Positions 1 to 8,752 of a DNA stretch of 64,000 bases are shown piece by piece; the stretch's first letter is position 1, and each line of letters opens with the position of its first letter. Made by a program: the position numbers and the translations under genes. A model generated the notes under the pieces. The model had not been told where the DNA came from. It worked only from the letters and a program-made list of their open reading frames with translations, and made no database searches. Location of the stretch: NCBI RefSeq assembly GCF_011601275.1, contig NZ_JAAOLY010000002.1:310001-374000 (forward strand), read 5' to 3'. This stretch comes from Janthinobacterium lividum. Its GTDB lineage: Bacteria; Pseudomonadota; Gammaproteobacteria; Burkholderiales; Burkholderiaceae_D.

Positions 1-485
1 GCGTGATGGCGTCGGCCGTCGTGATGTGCTTCTGCATCCCCTTTTTCGGCCGTCTGTCGGACCGCATCGGCCGCGGCAAGGTATTTTTCTGGGGTTCGCT
101 GATCACGGGCGTGTCGGCCATTCCCGCCTTCTGGATCATGCTCCACCACGCCGGCAATCCGCTGCTGCTGTGGTGTTCCGTGATCATCCCGCTGGGCGTG
201 CTGTATTCAGCCGTGTACGGCCCGGAAGCAGCCCTGTTCTGCGACCTGTTCGACGCCAAGGTGCGCTACACGGGCATCTCCTTCGTGTACCAGTTCTCCG
301 GCATCTTCGCCAGCGGCCTGACGCCCATCATCGCCACCTATCTGCTCAAGACGGGCAATGGCGAGCCGTGGCACATCGTCGGCTACATCCTGTTCGCCGC
401 CCTCGTCTCGGCCGTCAGCGTGGCCATGATCGGAAAAGGAGGCTCGCAGCCGGATGGGCGCATGAAGCCGGCGCACGCGCGGTAG
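1..485 (+). CDS. MFS transporter, C-terminal part (5' end outside window)
   Basis: This is the last ~160 residues of a major facilitator superfamily transporter, and its frame is open to the left edge. The GRLSDRIGRGKV stretch is the conserved cytoplasmic loop between TM8 and TM9, so more than half of the protein lies upstream. Four further hydrophobic segments follow, then a short polar tail. The segment YGPEAALFCDLFDAKVRYTG resembles the metabolite:H+ symporter group (ShiA/KgtP-like), which imports organic acids with protons; the substrate cannot be told. The GTG and ATG codons at the edge are internal. It is followed by a bidirectional terminator shared with purM. Confidence 0.8.
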   Translation, partial: VMASAVVMCFCIPFFGRLSDRIGRGKVFFWGSLITGVSAIPAFWIMLHHAGNPLLLWCSVIIPLGVLYSAVYGPEAALFCDLFDAKVRYTGISFVYQFSGIFASGLTPIIATYLLKTGNGEPWHIVGYILFAALVSAVSVAMIGKGGSQPDGRMKPAHAR

Positions 486-497
486 ACATTCGGGCGT

Positions 498-533
498 AAA
501 AAAAGGCAGGCCTCTCGCGAGTGCCTGCCTTTT
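498..533. terminator. Bidirectional intrinsic terminator between the MFS gene and purM
   Basis: AAAAGGCAGGC (501-511) pairs with GCCTGCCTTTT (523-533) around an 11-nt loop. An A run precedes the stem and a T run ends it, so it can stop transcription of both convergent genes. Confidence 0.8.
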
Positions 534-549
534 CCATTCAAGCTACAAC

Positions 550-1593
550 TTAGATGACGATAGTCTGGTGCTCGTCGCCGTTACGCGCGCGAATCGTGCC
601 GATGCGCGAGACGGTTTCGCCGGCCGCTTGCAGCTGGGCGATGGCCGCGTCCGCGTTTTCCTGCGAGACGATGACGGTCATGCCGATGCCGCAGTTGAAG
701 ACGCGGTGCATTTCGGCGTCAGCCACGCCGCCGTGCTGTTGCAGCCACGTAAACAGCGGCGGCATGGTCCATGCCTTCGAATCCAGTTCGGCCACCAGGC
801 CAGGCTGCAGCACGCGCGGGATGTTTTCCACCAGGCCGCCACCGGTGATGTGCACCATGCCCTTGACTTCCATGGCATCCATCAGTGCCAGCAGCGGCTT
901 GACGTAGATGCGCGTCGGCTGCATCAGCACGTCGGCCAGTTTACGGCCGTGGAAGTCGCCTTCCAGGTCAGGTTTCGCCACTTCGATGATTTTGCGCACC
1001 AGCGAGTAACCATTCGAGTGCACGCCCGACGAGGCCAGTCCCAGCACCACGTCGCCGGGGGCGATCTTGGTGCCGTCGATGATTTTCGATTTTTCCACGG
1101 CGCCGACGGCAAAACCTGCCAGGTCGTATTCGCCGGCCGGGTACATGCTCGGCATTTCCGCCGTTTCGCCGCCGATCAGCGCGCAGCCGGCTTGTTCGCA
1201 ACCCTGGGCGATGCCCTTGATGACGTCGGTGGCAATGGCCACGTCGAGCTTGCCGCAAGCGAAGTAGTCAAGGAAGAACAGCGGCTCGGCGCCTTGCACC
1301 AGGATGTCGTTGACGCTCATGGCGACCAGGTCGATGCCGACCGTGTCATGGCGGTTCAGTTCGAACGCCAGGCGCAATTTGGTGCCTACGCCGTCGGTGC
1401 CGGAGACCAGCACCGGTTCCTTGTACTTCTTGCTGATTTCAAACATGGCGCCAAAACCGCCCAGGCCGCCCATCACGCCTTCGCGCAGGGTGCGCTTGGC
1501 AAACGGCTTGATTGCTTCGACTAAAGCGTCGCCTGCGTCGATATCGACGCCAGCGTCACGGTAGGAAAGGGAAACATTAGAAGTCTGGTTCAT
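550..1593 (-). CDS. purM: Phosphoribosylformylglycinamidine cyclo-ligase (AIR synthetase)
   Basis: A cytosolic enzyme of 347 residues that closes formylglycinamidine ribonucleotide to aminoimidazole ribonucleotide with ATP, the fifth step of purine synthesis. The PurM/HypE-type fold motifs are present: GTDGVGTK near residue 65, [16 protein letters not shown] near 94, GGETAEMP near 140 and [13 protein letters not shown] near 190. The length matches the family. The start at 1593 gives the usual [18 protein letters not shown]-terminus; an upstream in-frame start would add 17 residues without similarity. It is monocistronic here and divergent from the AI-2E-type exporter gene, with 188 bases between the starts. 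Confidence 0.97.
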   Translation of the reverse strand: MNQTSNVSLSYRDAGVDIDAGDALVEAIKPFAKRTLREGVMGGLGGFGAMFEISKKYKEPVLVSGTDGVGTKLRLAFELNRHDTVGIDLVAMSVNDILVQGAEPLFFLDYFACGKLDVAIATDVIKGIAQGCEQAGCALIGGETAEMPSMYPAGEYDLAGFAVGAVEKSKIIDGTKIAPGDVVLGLASSGVHSNGYSLVRKIIEVAKPDLEGDFHGRKLADVLMQPTRIYVKPLLALMDAMEVKGMVHITGGGLVENIPRVLQPGLVAELDSKAWTMPPLFTWLQQHGGVADAEMHRVFNCGIGMTVIVSQENADAAIAQLQAAGETVSRIGTIRARNGDEHQTIVI

Positions 1594-1781
1594 GGTGTGG
1601 TGGCAGCGGAGGCGGTAAAATAGAAGGCGGATACCCGCCGGCACGCGCGCGCAAGCATGTTTTTCAACATCGTGCGGCAGGGCGCCAGCGGGTGAATTCG
1701 GTCGATCAAGACGCTATTTTATCAAACTGCCCCGCCATTTCGTAATTAACTGCCTTTTTTTAACGCAACAGCACAAACTAC

Positions 1782-2864
1782 ATGCCATTCGCCATCACCG
1801 CCGAACAGAAGCAAACAGCATTTTGGATCGCGGTCTGGCTGGCATTTTTGCTGCTGCTCGTCAGCCTCGGTCCCATCCTGACGCCCTTCCTGGCCGCCGC
1901 CATCCTCGCCTATGTGCTCAATCCCGGCGTGGACCGCTTGCAACGCCTGCATTACAAGCGCTTTTACGTGCCCCGTCCGCTGGCCGTGCTGGTCGTCGTA
2001 GTGTTGTTTTTCCTCGCCATTACGGCGCTGGTGCTGATCGTCGTACCGGTGTTGCAGAAGGAAATTCCGCTGCTGCAGGCGCAAATCCCGCAATTCCTGA
2101 ACAAGGCGAACGATTTCCTGGCGCCGAAACTGCGCGACCTGGGCATCCGCGTGCGCCTCGATGGCACGGGCATCAAGCGCATGCTGAGCCAGCAGATGGC
2201 TACCAGCGGCGATGAAATCTGGAGCACGGTACTGGCCTCGGCCCGCATCGGCGGCACGGCCGTGCTGGGCTGGCTGGCCACCGTCGTGCTGATTCCCGTG
2301 GTGCTGTTTTATTTGTTGCTGGACTGGCATCCGATGCTGGCGCGCATCGCCGGCGCCGTGCCGCGCCGCTGGGTCGGCCGCACGGTAGGCATGGCGCAGG
2401 AAGTCGACACCCTGCTGGCGCAATACCTGCGCGGCCAGTTGCTCGTCATGCTGGTGCTGGCCACGTATTACTCGGTGGCGCTGGCCATTGCCGGTTTTGA
2501 AGTGGCATTGCCTGTGGGCATCATCACGGGCTTGCTGGTGTTCATCCCCTACCTGGGCTTCGGCCTGGGCCTGATGCTGGCGCTGATCGCCGCCCTGCTG
2601 CAGTTTGCCGACTGGAGCGGCGTCATCGCCGTGGCCGTCATCTACGGCTGCGGCCAGGTCATCGAAGGCTTTTTCCTCACGCCGCGCCTGGTGGGCGAGC
2701 GCATCGGTTTAAATCCGCTGGCAGTGATCTTCGCCTTATTGGCTTTCGGACAATTGTTCGGTTTCGTGGGCGTTTTGCTTGCTTTACCCGCTTCTGCCGT
2801 CCTGATGGTCGCTTTTAAGCATCTAAGACGCCACTACCTCTCCAGCAGCTTCTATAATACCTAG
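1782..2864 (+). CDS. AI-2E transporter family (PerM-like) membrane protein
   Basis: An inner-membrane protein of 360 residues with about eight hydrophobic segments: an N-terminal pair near 15-50, one near 65-90, a soluble stretch at 100-160, then five more. Family members include TqsA and PerM; the AI-2 export role is known only for some, so the substrate is open. The signature region GLLVFIPYLGFGLGLMLA near 250 and the segment VIYGCGQVIEGFFLTPRLVG are characteristic. It begins a plus-strand series running to panB; placement directly before hda is common in Burkholderiales. The C-terminus is short and basic. Confidence 0.9.
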   Translation: MPFAITAEQKQTAFWIAVWLAFLLLLVSLGPILTPFLAAAILAYVLNPGVDRLQRLHYKRFYVPRPLAVLVVVVLFFLAITALVLIVVPVLQKEIPLLQAQIPQFLNKANDFLAPKLRDLGIRVRLDGTGIKRMLSQQMATSGDEIWSTVLASARIGGTAVLGWLATVVLIPVVLFYLLLDWHPMLARIAGAVPRRWVGRTVGMAQEVDTLLAQYLRGQLLVMLVLATYYSVALAIAGFEVALPVGIITGLLVFIPYLGFGLGLMLALIAALLQFADWSGVIAVAVIYGCGQVIEGFFLTPRLVGERIGLNPLAVIFALLAFGQLFGFVGVLLALPASAVLMVAFKHLRRHYLSSSFYNT

Positions 2865-2940
2865 TAAAAGCGGATATCATATCAACCTAGCAATACCACG
2901 ATGCCCATGCAGTAATGAAAAACAGGACAAGGCGTACGCC

Positions 2941-3609
2941 ATGAAACAACTGGTGCTCGATTTAGGCACAGACCAGGCGCACAGCCTCGATACCTTCGAG
3001 GTGGGACAGAATGCCGAAGTGGCGCAGCTGATGCGCCAGTTCGCCGCGCGCACGTCGCGCGAACATTTTGCCTACCTGTGGGGCGAACTGGCCGCCGGCA
3101 AGAGCCACCTGCTCAAGGCCCTGGCCAGCACCGAGCGCGCGCGCTACATTTCGCCCTTCTCGATCGAGTCCGAATTCGTGTATTCGCCCGACGTCGACCT
3201 GTACCTGCTCGACGACTGCGAAAAGCTGTCGCCGCTGGCGCAGATCGATGCCTTTGCCCTGTTCAATGAAATTCGCGCCAACAAGGCGTTCATGGTGTGC
3301 AGCGGCGCCGTGCCGCCCGCCGTACTGCCCGTGCGCGAAGACTTGCGCACGCGCATGGGCTGGGGCCTGATCTACCAGATCCACGGCTTGACCGACGATG
3401 AAAAAATCGCCGCCCTGACCCAGGCGGCCACCACCCGCGGCTTGACCTTGTCGCCCGGCGTGTTACCCTATCTGCTGTCCCATTTCCGGCGCGACATGCG
3501 TTCGCTGTCGACGATGCTGGACTCTCTCGACCTCTACTCCCTTGAAACCCAACGCCCGATCACCTTGCCATTGTTGCGCGAGTTGCTGCAGGCGGAAGCG
3601 AAAGAATGA
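2941..3609 (+). CDS. hda: DnaA regulatory inactivator Hda
   Basis: An AAA+ protein of 222 residues, homologous to the DnaA ATPase domain. Family role: bound to the DNA-loaded sliding clamp, it stimulates ATP hydrolysis by DnaA after initiation and so prevents re-initiation. The N-terminal QLVLDL fits the clamp-binding motif of Hda. A Walker A-like GELAAGKSH lies at 48-56, a Walker B-like LYLLDDCE near 92, and the sensor/lid segment HFRRDMRSL near the C-terminus. DnaA domain IV is absent, which separates it from DnaA. The stop codon overlaps the start of the next gene, implying translational coupling. Confidence 0.93.
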   Translation: MKQLVLDLGTDQAHSLDTFEVGQNAEVAQLMRQFAARTSREHFAYLWGELAAGKSHLLKALASTERARYISPFSIESEFVYSPDVDLYLLDDCEKLSPLAQIDAFALFNEIRANKAFMVCSGAVPPAVLPVREDLRTRMGWGLIYQIHGLTDDEKIAALTQAATTRGLTLSPGVLPYLLSHFRRDMRSLSTMLDSLDLYSLETQRPITLPLLRELLQAEAKE

Positions 3610-4280
3610 TGAATCTGGCCCTGTTTGACCTCGACCACACCCTGCTGCCCATCGACTCGGATCACGAGTGGGGCGAATTCCTGGTACGCATCGGTGCCGT
3701 GGACGCCGCCGAATTCACCCGCCGCAACGACGAATTTTTCGCGCAATACCAGGCCGGCACGCTCGATCCGGTGGAATACCTGGAATTCTCGCTCGGCACG
3801 CTGGCGCAATTCCCGCGCGAACGCCTGGAGGCGCTGCACCGGCAATTCATGGCCGAAGTGGTCATGCCGGTCATCCGCCCGGAAGTCGTGGCCCTGCTGA
3901 AACAGCACCAGGACGCGGGCGACCTGCTGGCCATCGTCACGGCCACCAACCATTTCATCACCAAACCCATCGCCGACGCGCTGGGCGTCGAGCACCTGCT
4001 GGCCGCCATGCCCGAATATGACGACGCAGGCAACGTCACGGGCAAGCTGGTCGGCACGCCGACCCTGGGCGCGGGCAAGCTGACCCACACCCACGCCTGG
4101 CTGGAAAAGATGGGCAAGGAACTGGGGCAGTTCGAGCGCAGCTATTTTTACAGCGATTCGCACAACGACATTCCCCTGCTGTCGGTCGTGACCCACCCGG
4201 TCGCGACCAACCCCAACACCGCTTTGAGCGCACACGCATCCCTCCACGGCTGGCCATCACTTCACTTATTCAATGATTAA
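3606..4280 (+). CDS. HAD-superfamily hydrolase, SerB-like (HAD-IB)
   Basis: A cytosolic phosphatase-type protein of 224 residues. Motif I is FDLDHTLLP, with the nucleophile Asp8 and the acid/base Asp10. Motif II is the Thr in VTATNHF near 118, motif III Lys lies near 155, and motif IV is SDSHNDIPLL near 180, as in the phosphoserine phosphatase-like HAD-IB group. The substrate is not known; the same gene sits between hda and pcnB in many beta-proteobacteria. Its start overlaps the hda stop codon and its end overlaps the pcnB start by 8 bases, so the three are probably co-translated. A second ATG directly after the first is an alternative start. Confidence 0.88.
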   Translation: MMNLALFDLDHTLLPIDSDHEWGEFLVRIGAVDAAEFTRRNDEFFAQYQAGTLDPVEYLEFSLGTLAQFPRERLEALHRQFMAEVVMPVIRPEVVALLKQHQDAGDLLAIVTATNHFITKPIADALGVEHLLAAMPEYDDAGNVTGKLVGTPTLGAGKLTHTHAWLEKMGKELGQFERSYFYSDSHNDIPLLSVVTHPVATNPNTALSAHASLHGWPSLHLFND

Positions 4281-5649
4281 AAAATTCATCCGCAAGATCC
4301 TCGGCGTTAAAAAAGAGGCAGCGCGCGACACCACGGCACCCATCGTGCTCGGTCCTGCGCAACACGGAATCGACCCGAAACTGGTGTCGTCGAATGCCAT
4401 CCGCGTCACCAGCAGCCTGCAGGAAGCGGGCTTCGAGGCCTTTGTCGTCGGCGGCGCCGTGCGCGACCTGCTGCTGGGCGTGAAACCGAAAGACTTCGAC
4501 ATCGCCACCAACGCCACGCCGGAACAGGTCAAGCGACTTTTCCGCCGCGCCTTCATTATCGGCAAGCGCTTCCAGATCGTGCACGTGATGTTCGGCCAGG
4601 ATTTGCTGGAAGTGACGACCTTCCGCGGCGCCGGCGCAGATTCCGCGCCCAAGGATGAACATGGCCGCGTCCTGCGCGACAACACCTTCGGTCTGCAGCA
4701 TGAAGACGCGCTGCGCCGCGACTTCACCATCAACGCCATGTACTACAACCCGGCCACGCAGGAAGTGCTCGATTACCACGGCGGCGTGGAAGACATCCGC
4801 GCCAAGACCTTGCGCATGATCGGCAAACCGGAAGAACGCTACCGCGAAGACCCCGTGCGCATGCTGCGCGTGGTGCGCTTCGCCGCCAAGCTGAAATTCA
4901 CCATCGAGCCGCACACGGCCGCGCCGATTCCCGTCATGGCGCCGCTGATCAACAACGTGCCAGCGCCGCGCGTGTTCGACGAAATGCTGAAACTCCTGAT
5001 GAGCGGCCACGCGCTGGCCTGCCTGCAGCAGCTGCGCAAGGAAGGCTTGCATCACGGCCTGCTGCCGCTGCTCGACGTGGTGCTGGAGCAGCCGCTGGGC
5101 GCGAAATTCGTCACCCTGGCGCTGGACGCGACCGACCAGCGCATCGCCGCCGGCAAGACCGTCTCGCCAGGCTTTTTGTTTGCCTCGCTGCTGTGGCACC
5201 AGGTGCTGGAAAAATGGACGGCCTACCGTGCCGCCGGCGAGTCAACGATTCCTGCGCTGCACCTGGCGGCTGACGACGTGCTCGATTCGCAAACGGAAAA
5301 ACTGGCCTTGCAGCGCAAGATCGGTTCCGACATGCGCGACATCTGGTCGATGCAGCCGCGCTTCGAGCGCCGGGTCGGCAAGGCGCCGTACAAGCTGCTC
5401 GAACACCTGCGCTTCCGCGCCGGCTACGACTTCCTGCTGCTGCGCTGCGCCTCGGGCGAGATCGACATGGACATCGGCGAATGGTGGACAGCCTTTTATG
5501 AAGGCGACGAGGAAACGCGCGAAGCGCTGCTCGTCAGCGCCAATGCCGCACCGGGCGCCGTCAAGAAGAAGCGCCCGCCACGCCGCAGCACGCGCAGCAA
5601 GACCGGCACGGGCGGCGGCTCGACCACTGGCAGCACCAGCGGCGAGTGA
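4273..5649 (+). CDS. pcnB: Poly(A) polymerase I (polynucleotide adenylyltransferase)
   Basis: An enzyme of 458 residues that adds 3' poly(A) tails to RNA and so feeds RNA decay. The class II nucleotidyltransferase head shows GGAVRDLLLG, then KDFDIATNA with the catalytic acidic pair, followed by RRDFTINAMYY and the RYREDPVRMLRVVRFAAKL block shared with CCA-adding enzymes. The C-terminal tail is basic and then Gly/Ser/Thr-rich (KKKRPPRRSTRSK, from about 431), which fits PcnB and RNA binding. A CCA-adding enzyme is the alternative, but the long C-terminal half and the hda/folK neighbours favour PcnB. Confidence 0.94.
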   Translation: MIKKFIRKILGVKKEAARDTTAPIVLGPAQHGIDPKLVSSNAIRVTSSLQEAGFEAFVVGGAVRDLLLGVKPKDFDIATNATPEQVKRLFRRAFIIGKRFQIVHVMFGQDLLEVTTFRGAGADSAPKDEHGRVLRDNTFGLQHEDALRRDFTINAMYYNPATQEVLDYHGGVEDIRAKTLRMIGKPEERYREDPVRMLRVVRFAAKLKFTIEPHTAAPIPVMAPLINNVPAPRVFDEMLKLLMSGHALACLQQLRKEGLHHGLLPLLDVVLEQPLGAKFVTLALDATDQRIAAGKTVSPGFLFASLLWHQVLEKWTAYRAAGESTIPALHLAADDVLDSQTEKLALQRKIGSDMRDIWSMQPRFERRVGKAPYKLLEHLRFRAGYDFLLLRCASGEIDMDIGEWWTAFYEGDEETREALLVSANAAPGAVKKKRPPRRSTRSKTGTGGGSTTGSTSGE

Positions 5650-5657
5650 ACGTAGTC

Positions 5658-6137
5658 ATGCAGCCGGTTACCGCTTACATCGGCATCGGGGCCAACCTGG
5701 GCGACGCGCGCGCGAACGTGCACGATGCGATCGCGCGCCTGGCGCGCCTGCCCGGCGCATCGCTGGTCGACACCTCGGCCAGCTACCGCACGGAGCCCAT
5801 CGATTCGAGCGGTGACGACTACATCAACGCCGTGGCGCGCATCACGACCACCCTGCCGGCAGAGGAACTGCTGCTGGCGCTGCACGCCATCGAGGCGGCG
5901 CACGGGCGCGAGAGGCCCTACCGCAACGCCCCGCGCACCCTGGACCTCGACTTGCTGCTGTACGGCGATGAACAGATCGCCAGCGCCACCCTGACGGTGC
6001 CCCATCCGCGCATCACCGAGCGCGCCTTCGTGCTGGTGCCGCTGCTGGCACTGGCGCCCGCCATCGTCGTGCCCGGGCTCGGACCGGCGCAGGACTACCT
6101 GGCCACGGTGGCCGACCAGGCCATCAGCCAGCTCTGA
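5658..6137 (+). CDS. folK: 2-amino-4-hydroxy-6-hydroxymethyldihydropteridine pyrophosphokinase
   Basis: HPPK transfers pyrophosphate from ATP to hydroxymethyldihydropterin in folate synthesis. The N-terminal AYIGIGANLGD, the central NAVARITTTLPAEELL, the block RPYRNAPRTLDLDLLLYG (with the Mg-binding DLDLLLYG) and PHPRITERAFVLVPL are all diagnostic. The chosen ATG gives 159 residues; a GTG twelve bases upstream, which overlaps the pcnB stop, would give 163. Neither has a strong ribosome site, so translation may depend on coupling to pcnB. The next gene, panB, belongs to another vitamin pathway, a pairing common in bacteria. Confidence 0.94.
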   Translation: MQPVTAYIGIGANLGDARANVHDAIARLARLPGASLVDTSASYRTEPIDSSGDDYINAVARITTTLPAEELLLALHAIEAAHGRERPYRNAPRTLDLDLLLYGDEQIASATLTVPHPRITERAFVLVPLLALAPAIVVPGLGPAQDYLATVADQAISQL

Positions 6138-6246
6138 GCCGCCGCGCCGGACATACACTACAATGCCGCCCCTGCACGCCGCCCTATAAAGTACTACACT
6201 AGCGGCGTCGCAATCGCATCACCCCCTTTCACTCTAGAGAATACCT

Positions 6247-7122
6247 ATGTCCGCTTATTTGCAAGGAACAGATCTGGCAGCCAAAGACAAGGCCGCCACA
6301 CCGGCGCCGGCGCCAGCCAAGCCTGTCGCCAACAAGGCCGTGACCATCCACACGCTGGCCACGCTGCGCGCCGCTGGCGAAAAGATCACCATGCTGACCT
6401 GCTATGACGCCAGCTTCGCGTCCCTGATGGACCGCTGCGGCGTGGAGATCCTGCTGATCGGCGATTCGCTCGGCATGGTCTGCAACGGCCTCAATTCCAC
6501 CCTGCCCGTCACCGTGGCCGAACTGGCTTACCACACGGCGTCCGTGGCGCGCGGCAGCAAGTCGGCCATGATCCTGTCCGACCTGCCGTTCGGCGCGTAC
6601 GGCACGCCTGAAACGGCGTACGCCAACGCCGTCATCCTGATGCAGGCAGGCGCGCACATGATCAAGATCGAAGGCGGCGCCTGGCTGGCCGAGACGGTCC
6701 GCTTCCTCACCGAGCGCGGCATCCCCATCTGCGCTCACATCGGCCTGACGCCGCAATTCGTGCACCAGCTGGGCGGCTATAAAGTGCAGGGCAAGAGCAC
6801 GGAAAGCGCGGCCGAACTGAAGAACGACGCGCTGGTGCTGCAAAACGCGGGCGCCGCCATCGTGCTGATGGAAGCGATGCCGTCGCAACTGGGCAAGGAA
6901 GTGACCGAGATGCTGACGATACCCACCATCGGCATCGGCGCAGGCCCCGACTGCTCGGGCCAGGTCCTCGTCATGCACGACATGCTGGGCGTGTTCCCAG
7001 GCCGCAAAGCGCGCTTCGTGCGCAACTTCATGGAAGGCGCGGCCAGCATCGACGACGCCGTCACCGGCTACGTCAAAGCCGTCAAGGATGGCAGCTTCCC
7101 GGCGCTGGAGCACTGCTTCTGA
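6247..7122 (+). CDS. panB: 3-methyl-2-oxobutanoate hydroxymethyltransferase
   Basis: This 291-residue cytosolic enzyme makes ketopantoate from alpha-ketoisovalerate and methylenetetrahydrofolate, the first committed step to pantothenate and CoA. Motifs in order are [14 protein letters not shown] near 50, [10 protein letters not shown] near 75, SDLPFGAYG near 113, KIEGG near 142, CAHIGLTPQ near 165 and [16 protein letters not shown] near 225. About 30 residues at the N-terminus are Ala/Pro/Lys-rich and extend beyond the E. coli enzyme. It is separated from folK by 109 bases, so it may have its own promoter. It ends in a strong terminator that also lies inside the opposing hipB-like gene. Confidence 0.96.
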   Translation: MSAYLQGTDLAAKDKAATPAPAPAKPVANKAVTIHTLATLRAAGEKITMLTCYDASFASLMDRCGVEILLIGDSLGMVCNGLNSTLPVTVAELAYHTASVARGSKSAMILSDLPFGAYGTPETAYANAVILMQAGAHMIKIEGGAWLAETVRFLTERGIPICAHIGLTPQFVHQLGGYKVQGKSTESAAELKNDALVLQNAGAAIVLMEAMPSQLGKEVTEMLTIPTIGIGAGPDCSGQVLVMHDMLGVFPGRKARFVRNFMEGAASIDDAVTGYVKAVKDGSFPALEHCF

Positions 7123-7128
7123 GGTAGC

Positions 7129-7461
7129 CTATTGAGGCGATATCGCCCCGGTACTCGCCGGGGCGATTTTTTTTTCGCGCAGCGTTTCTGTCCGTACAAA
7201 AGCCACCTCCAGGCCAAAGAACTGCCCGATACGGTTCAACGTCTGGATAGTCGGGTTGCCCTTGCCGCCCTCGATCTCCTTGATGACCTTGGTGCTCACG
7301 CCCCGGTGCGCTGCAAACTCTGCCTGCGTCATGCGCGAGATGGCGCGCATTTCCTTGACGGCGTGCTGCAGCGTGACGGCGCCTGCTTCAATGGCTTCGT
7401 AAAGCACCGCCCTGCGCTGCCGCAACTCTTCCTTGCCAACGGTTTTTTTCGTACGCGCCAT
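7129..7461 (-). CDS. HipB-like helix-turn-helix (XRE family) antitoxin
   Basis: A small DNA-binding protein of 110 residues. The N-terminus is basic (MARTKKTVGKEELRQRR), then an XRE-type HTH runs from about 40 to 90, including SRMTQAEFAAHRGVSTKVI and the helix NPTIQTLNRIGQFFGLEVAFV, as in HipB antitoxins. Family role: it binds and neutralises the HipA kinase and represses the operon. It lies downstream of the hipA-like gene with one base between stop and start, the reverse of the E. coli hipB-hipA order. The last codons (APASTGAISPQ) are written over the panB terminator, so the C-terminus may be partly set by that hairpin. The start at 7461 avoids an 87-residue upstream extension that only overlaps hipA out of frame. 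Confidence 0.82.
   Translation of the reverse strand: MARTKKTVGKEELRQRRAVLYEAIEAGAVTLQHAVKEMRAISRMTQAEFAAHRGVSTKVIKEIEGGKGNPTIQTLNRIGQFFGLEVAFVRTETLREKKIAPASTGAISPQ
7142..7175 (+). terminator. Intrinsic terminator of panB, inside the 3' end of the hipB-like gene
   Basis: ATCGCCCCGG (7142-7151) pairs with CCGGGGCGAT (7158-7167) across a six-base loop, followed by a run of nine T. The same bases on the minus strand encode the last residues of the HipB-like protein. Confidence 0.85.
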
Positions 7462-7462
7462 G

Positions 7463-8752
7463 TCAGTGTTCTCCCAATGCCTTGAGCTGTTCGATCTGCC
7501 CGGCGATATGGGGCCGGAGGAAAGCAATGATGTCATCATCCACGCCTGCCTCCTGCATATGCTGTTCCAGCGCAGCCAGTTGCTGGGCAAATCCGTATAG
7601 CGCAAGGCGGACCTGCTGGCGCTCGACGTCCGGCATGCCGATCGTCGCCAGTATCGTCGTCCAGTCATGCAGCTCGTTCTTGGTATCCGGGTGATACCAG
7701 CGCGCCGCGCGTGGTATGCCATCGGGGTCTAGGTACATCGGCGCAAAATCGAACAGCGGCGTGAGGCGCACCTCGGCACCCACTTGCTGTACCGCCGTAT
7801 TGCGTGCGTGATTATCGGTATTGCGCATGGCCAGGTTCAAGATATCGCGTTTGAGAAACTCGATGGTTTCCGCAGTCTTGTCGCTGACGACGGCGCGCAG
7901 CGCCTGCAATAGTACGAACTGGCTGGGCGTGGCTTCAAAGCCAACGATACCTGCCAGCGAAGCAGCGCTTTCCTGATGCAGTCGCAGCACTTTTCTATCG
8001 CGGATGCGGCGGTCAAAACGGGGAATGAACAAGGTATCGTCCTGGTAGCGCAGTTGGCCTTCGGTGCGCAAGCCCACCGCGCGCGCCACAGCCATGTAGG
8101 CCGCTTCATTTCTCAACACCTTGGCGTCACTGGCGGTCTTTCCGCGCGGACGCTTGACGATGAAATGCGCAGCCGCGTTCTGGTCCGGAAGGGCGCCATC
8201 GGCATGCCAGAGACCAGCATGGTCGGTTGTCAGCAGATATTTCGGTGCTGCTCCCTGCACTCCCAAGGTGCCCGCTGCGAGCATACTATGAATAAGCATG
8301 CGTTCATTGAAGGCATCGCCACGGCCTATGATCTCGTCCAGTGAAAAACCGGGCAATGGCTTGCCCTTGTCGTGGCTTGCAAGATGTCGGGTGTAATACT
8401 GGACGGCTTCGGCGATGCGCACGCGCCCGATGGGATTAAAAGCGCCAGCACACATCAGGGGAAAATTGGCGGCCGGTCCGTCCGTCAGATCGAGTTTACC
8501 CAACAGATAGCTGCGCCCGCTTCCCTGCGGAATCAGATCAAAGATAAAGGCAGGCCAGTGCGCCAGCTTTTGCATCTCCGCCGTGACAGGAAAGCACAAA
8601 GATATCGGCTCGGCACCATGACCGAAAGCATAATCGAGGTCATACTCGAACAGGGCAGCGGTGCGTGGATTGCCGCCTGTAGGATCAAGCAAAGTCAGCG
8701 ATGCGCAATCGCGCCACGCATCATCATGAAAAATTTGAAAATGGCACTGCAT
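7463..8752 (-). CDS. HipA-family kinase toxin, variant lacking the canonical autophosphorylation serine
   Basis: A HipA-like Ser/Thr kinase of 429 residues. The N-terminal subdomain contains ISLCFPV near 50 and FIFDLIPQGSGR near 69-80. The kinase core has a G-loop GVQGAAPK at 164-171, a probable ATP lysine K200 (HFIVKRP), FIPRFDRR at 242-249, the catalytic loop NTDNHARN at 311-318 and LTPLFDF at 330-336 with the metal Asp335. From memory of the E. coli protein, its Ser150 aligns with Gly164, so self-inactivation by that serine is unlikely. E. coli HipA phosphorylates glutamyl-tRNA synthetase; the target here is unknown. The start at 8752 has a GGAG ribosome site. GC content looks lower than in the neighbours, suggesting acquisition. 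Confidence 0.85.
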   Translation of the reverse strand: MQCHFQIFHDDAWRDCASLTLLDPTGGNPRTAALFEYDLDYAFGHGAEPISLCFPVTAEMQKLAHWPAFIFDLIPQGSGRSYLLGKLDLTDGPAANFPLMCAGAFNPIGRVRIAEAVQYYTRHLASHDKGKPLPGFSLDEIIGRGDAFNERMLIHSMLAAGTLGVQGAAPKYLLTTDHAGLWHADGALPDQNAAAHFIVKRPRGKTASDAKVLRNEAAYMAVARAVGLRTEGQLRYQDDTLFIPRFDRRIRDRKVLRLHQESAASLAGIVGFEATPSQFVLLQALRAVVSDKTAETIEFLKRDILNLAMRNTDNHARNTAVQQVGAEVRLTPLFDFAPMYLDPDGIPRAARWYHPDTKNELHDWTTILATIGMPDVERQQVRLALYGFAQQLAALEQHMQEAGVDDDIIAFLRPHIAGQIEQLKALGEH

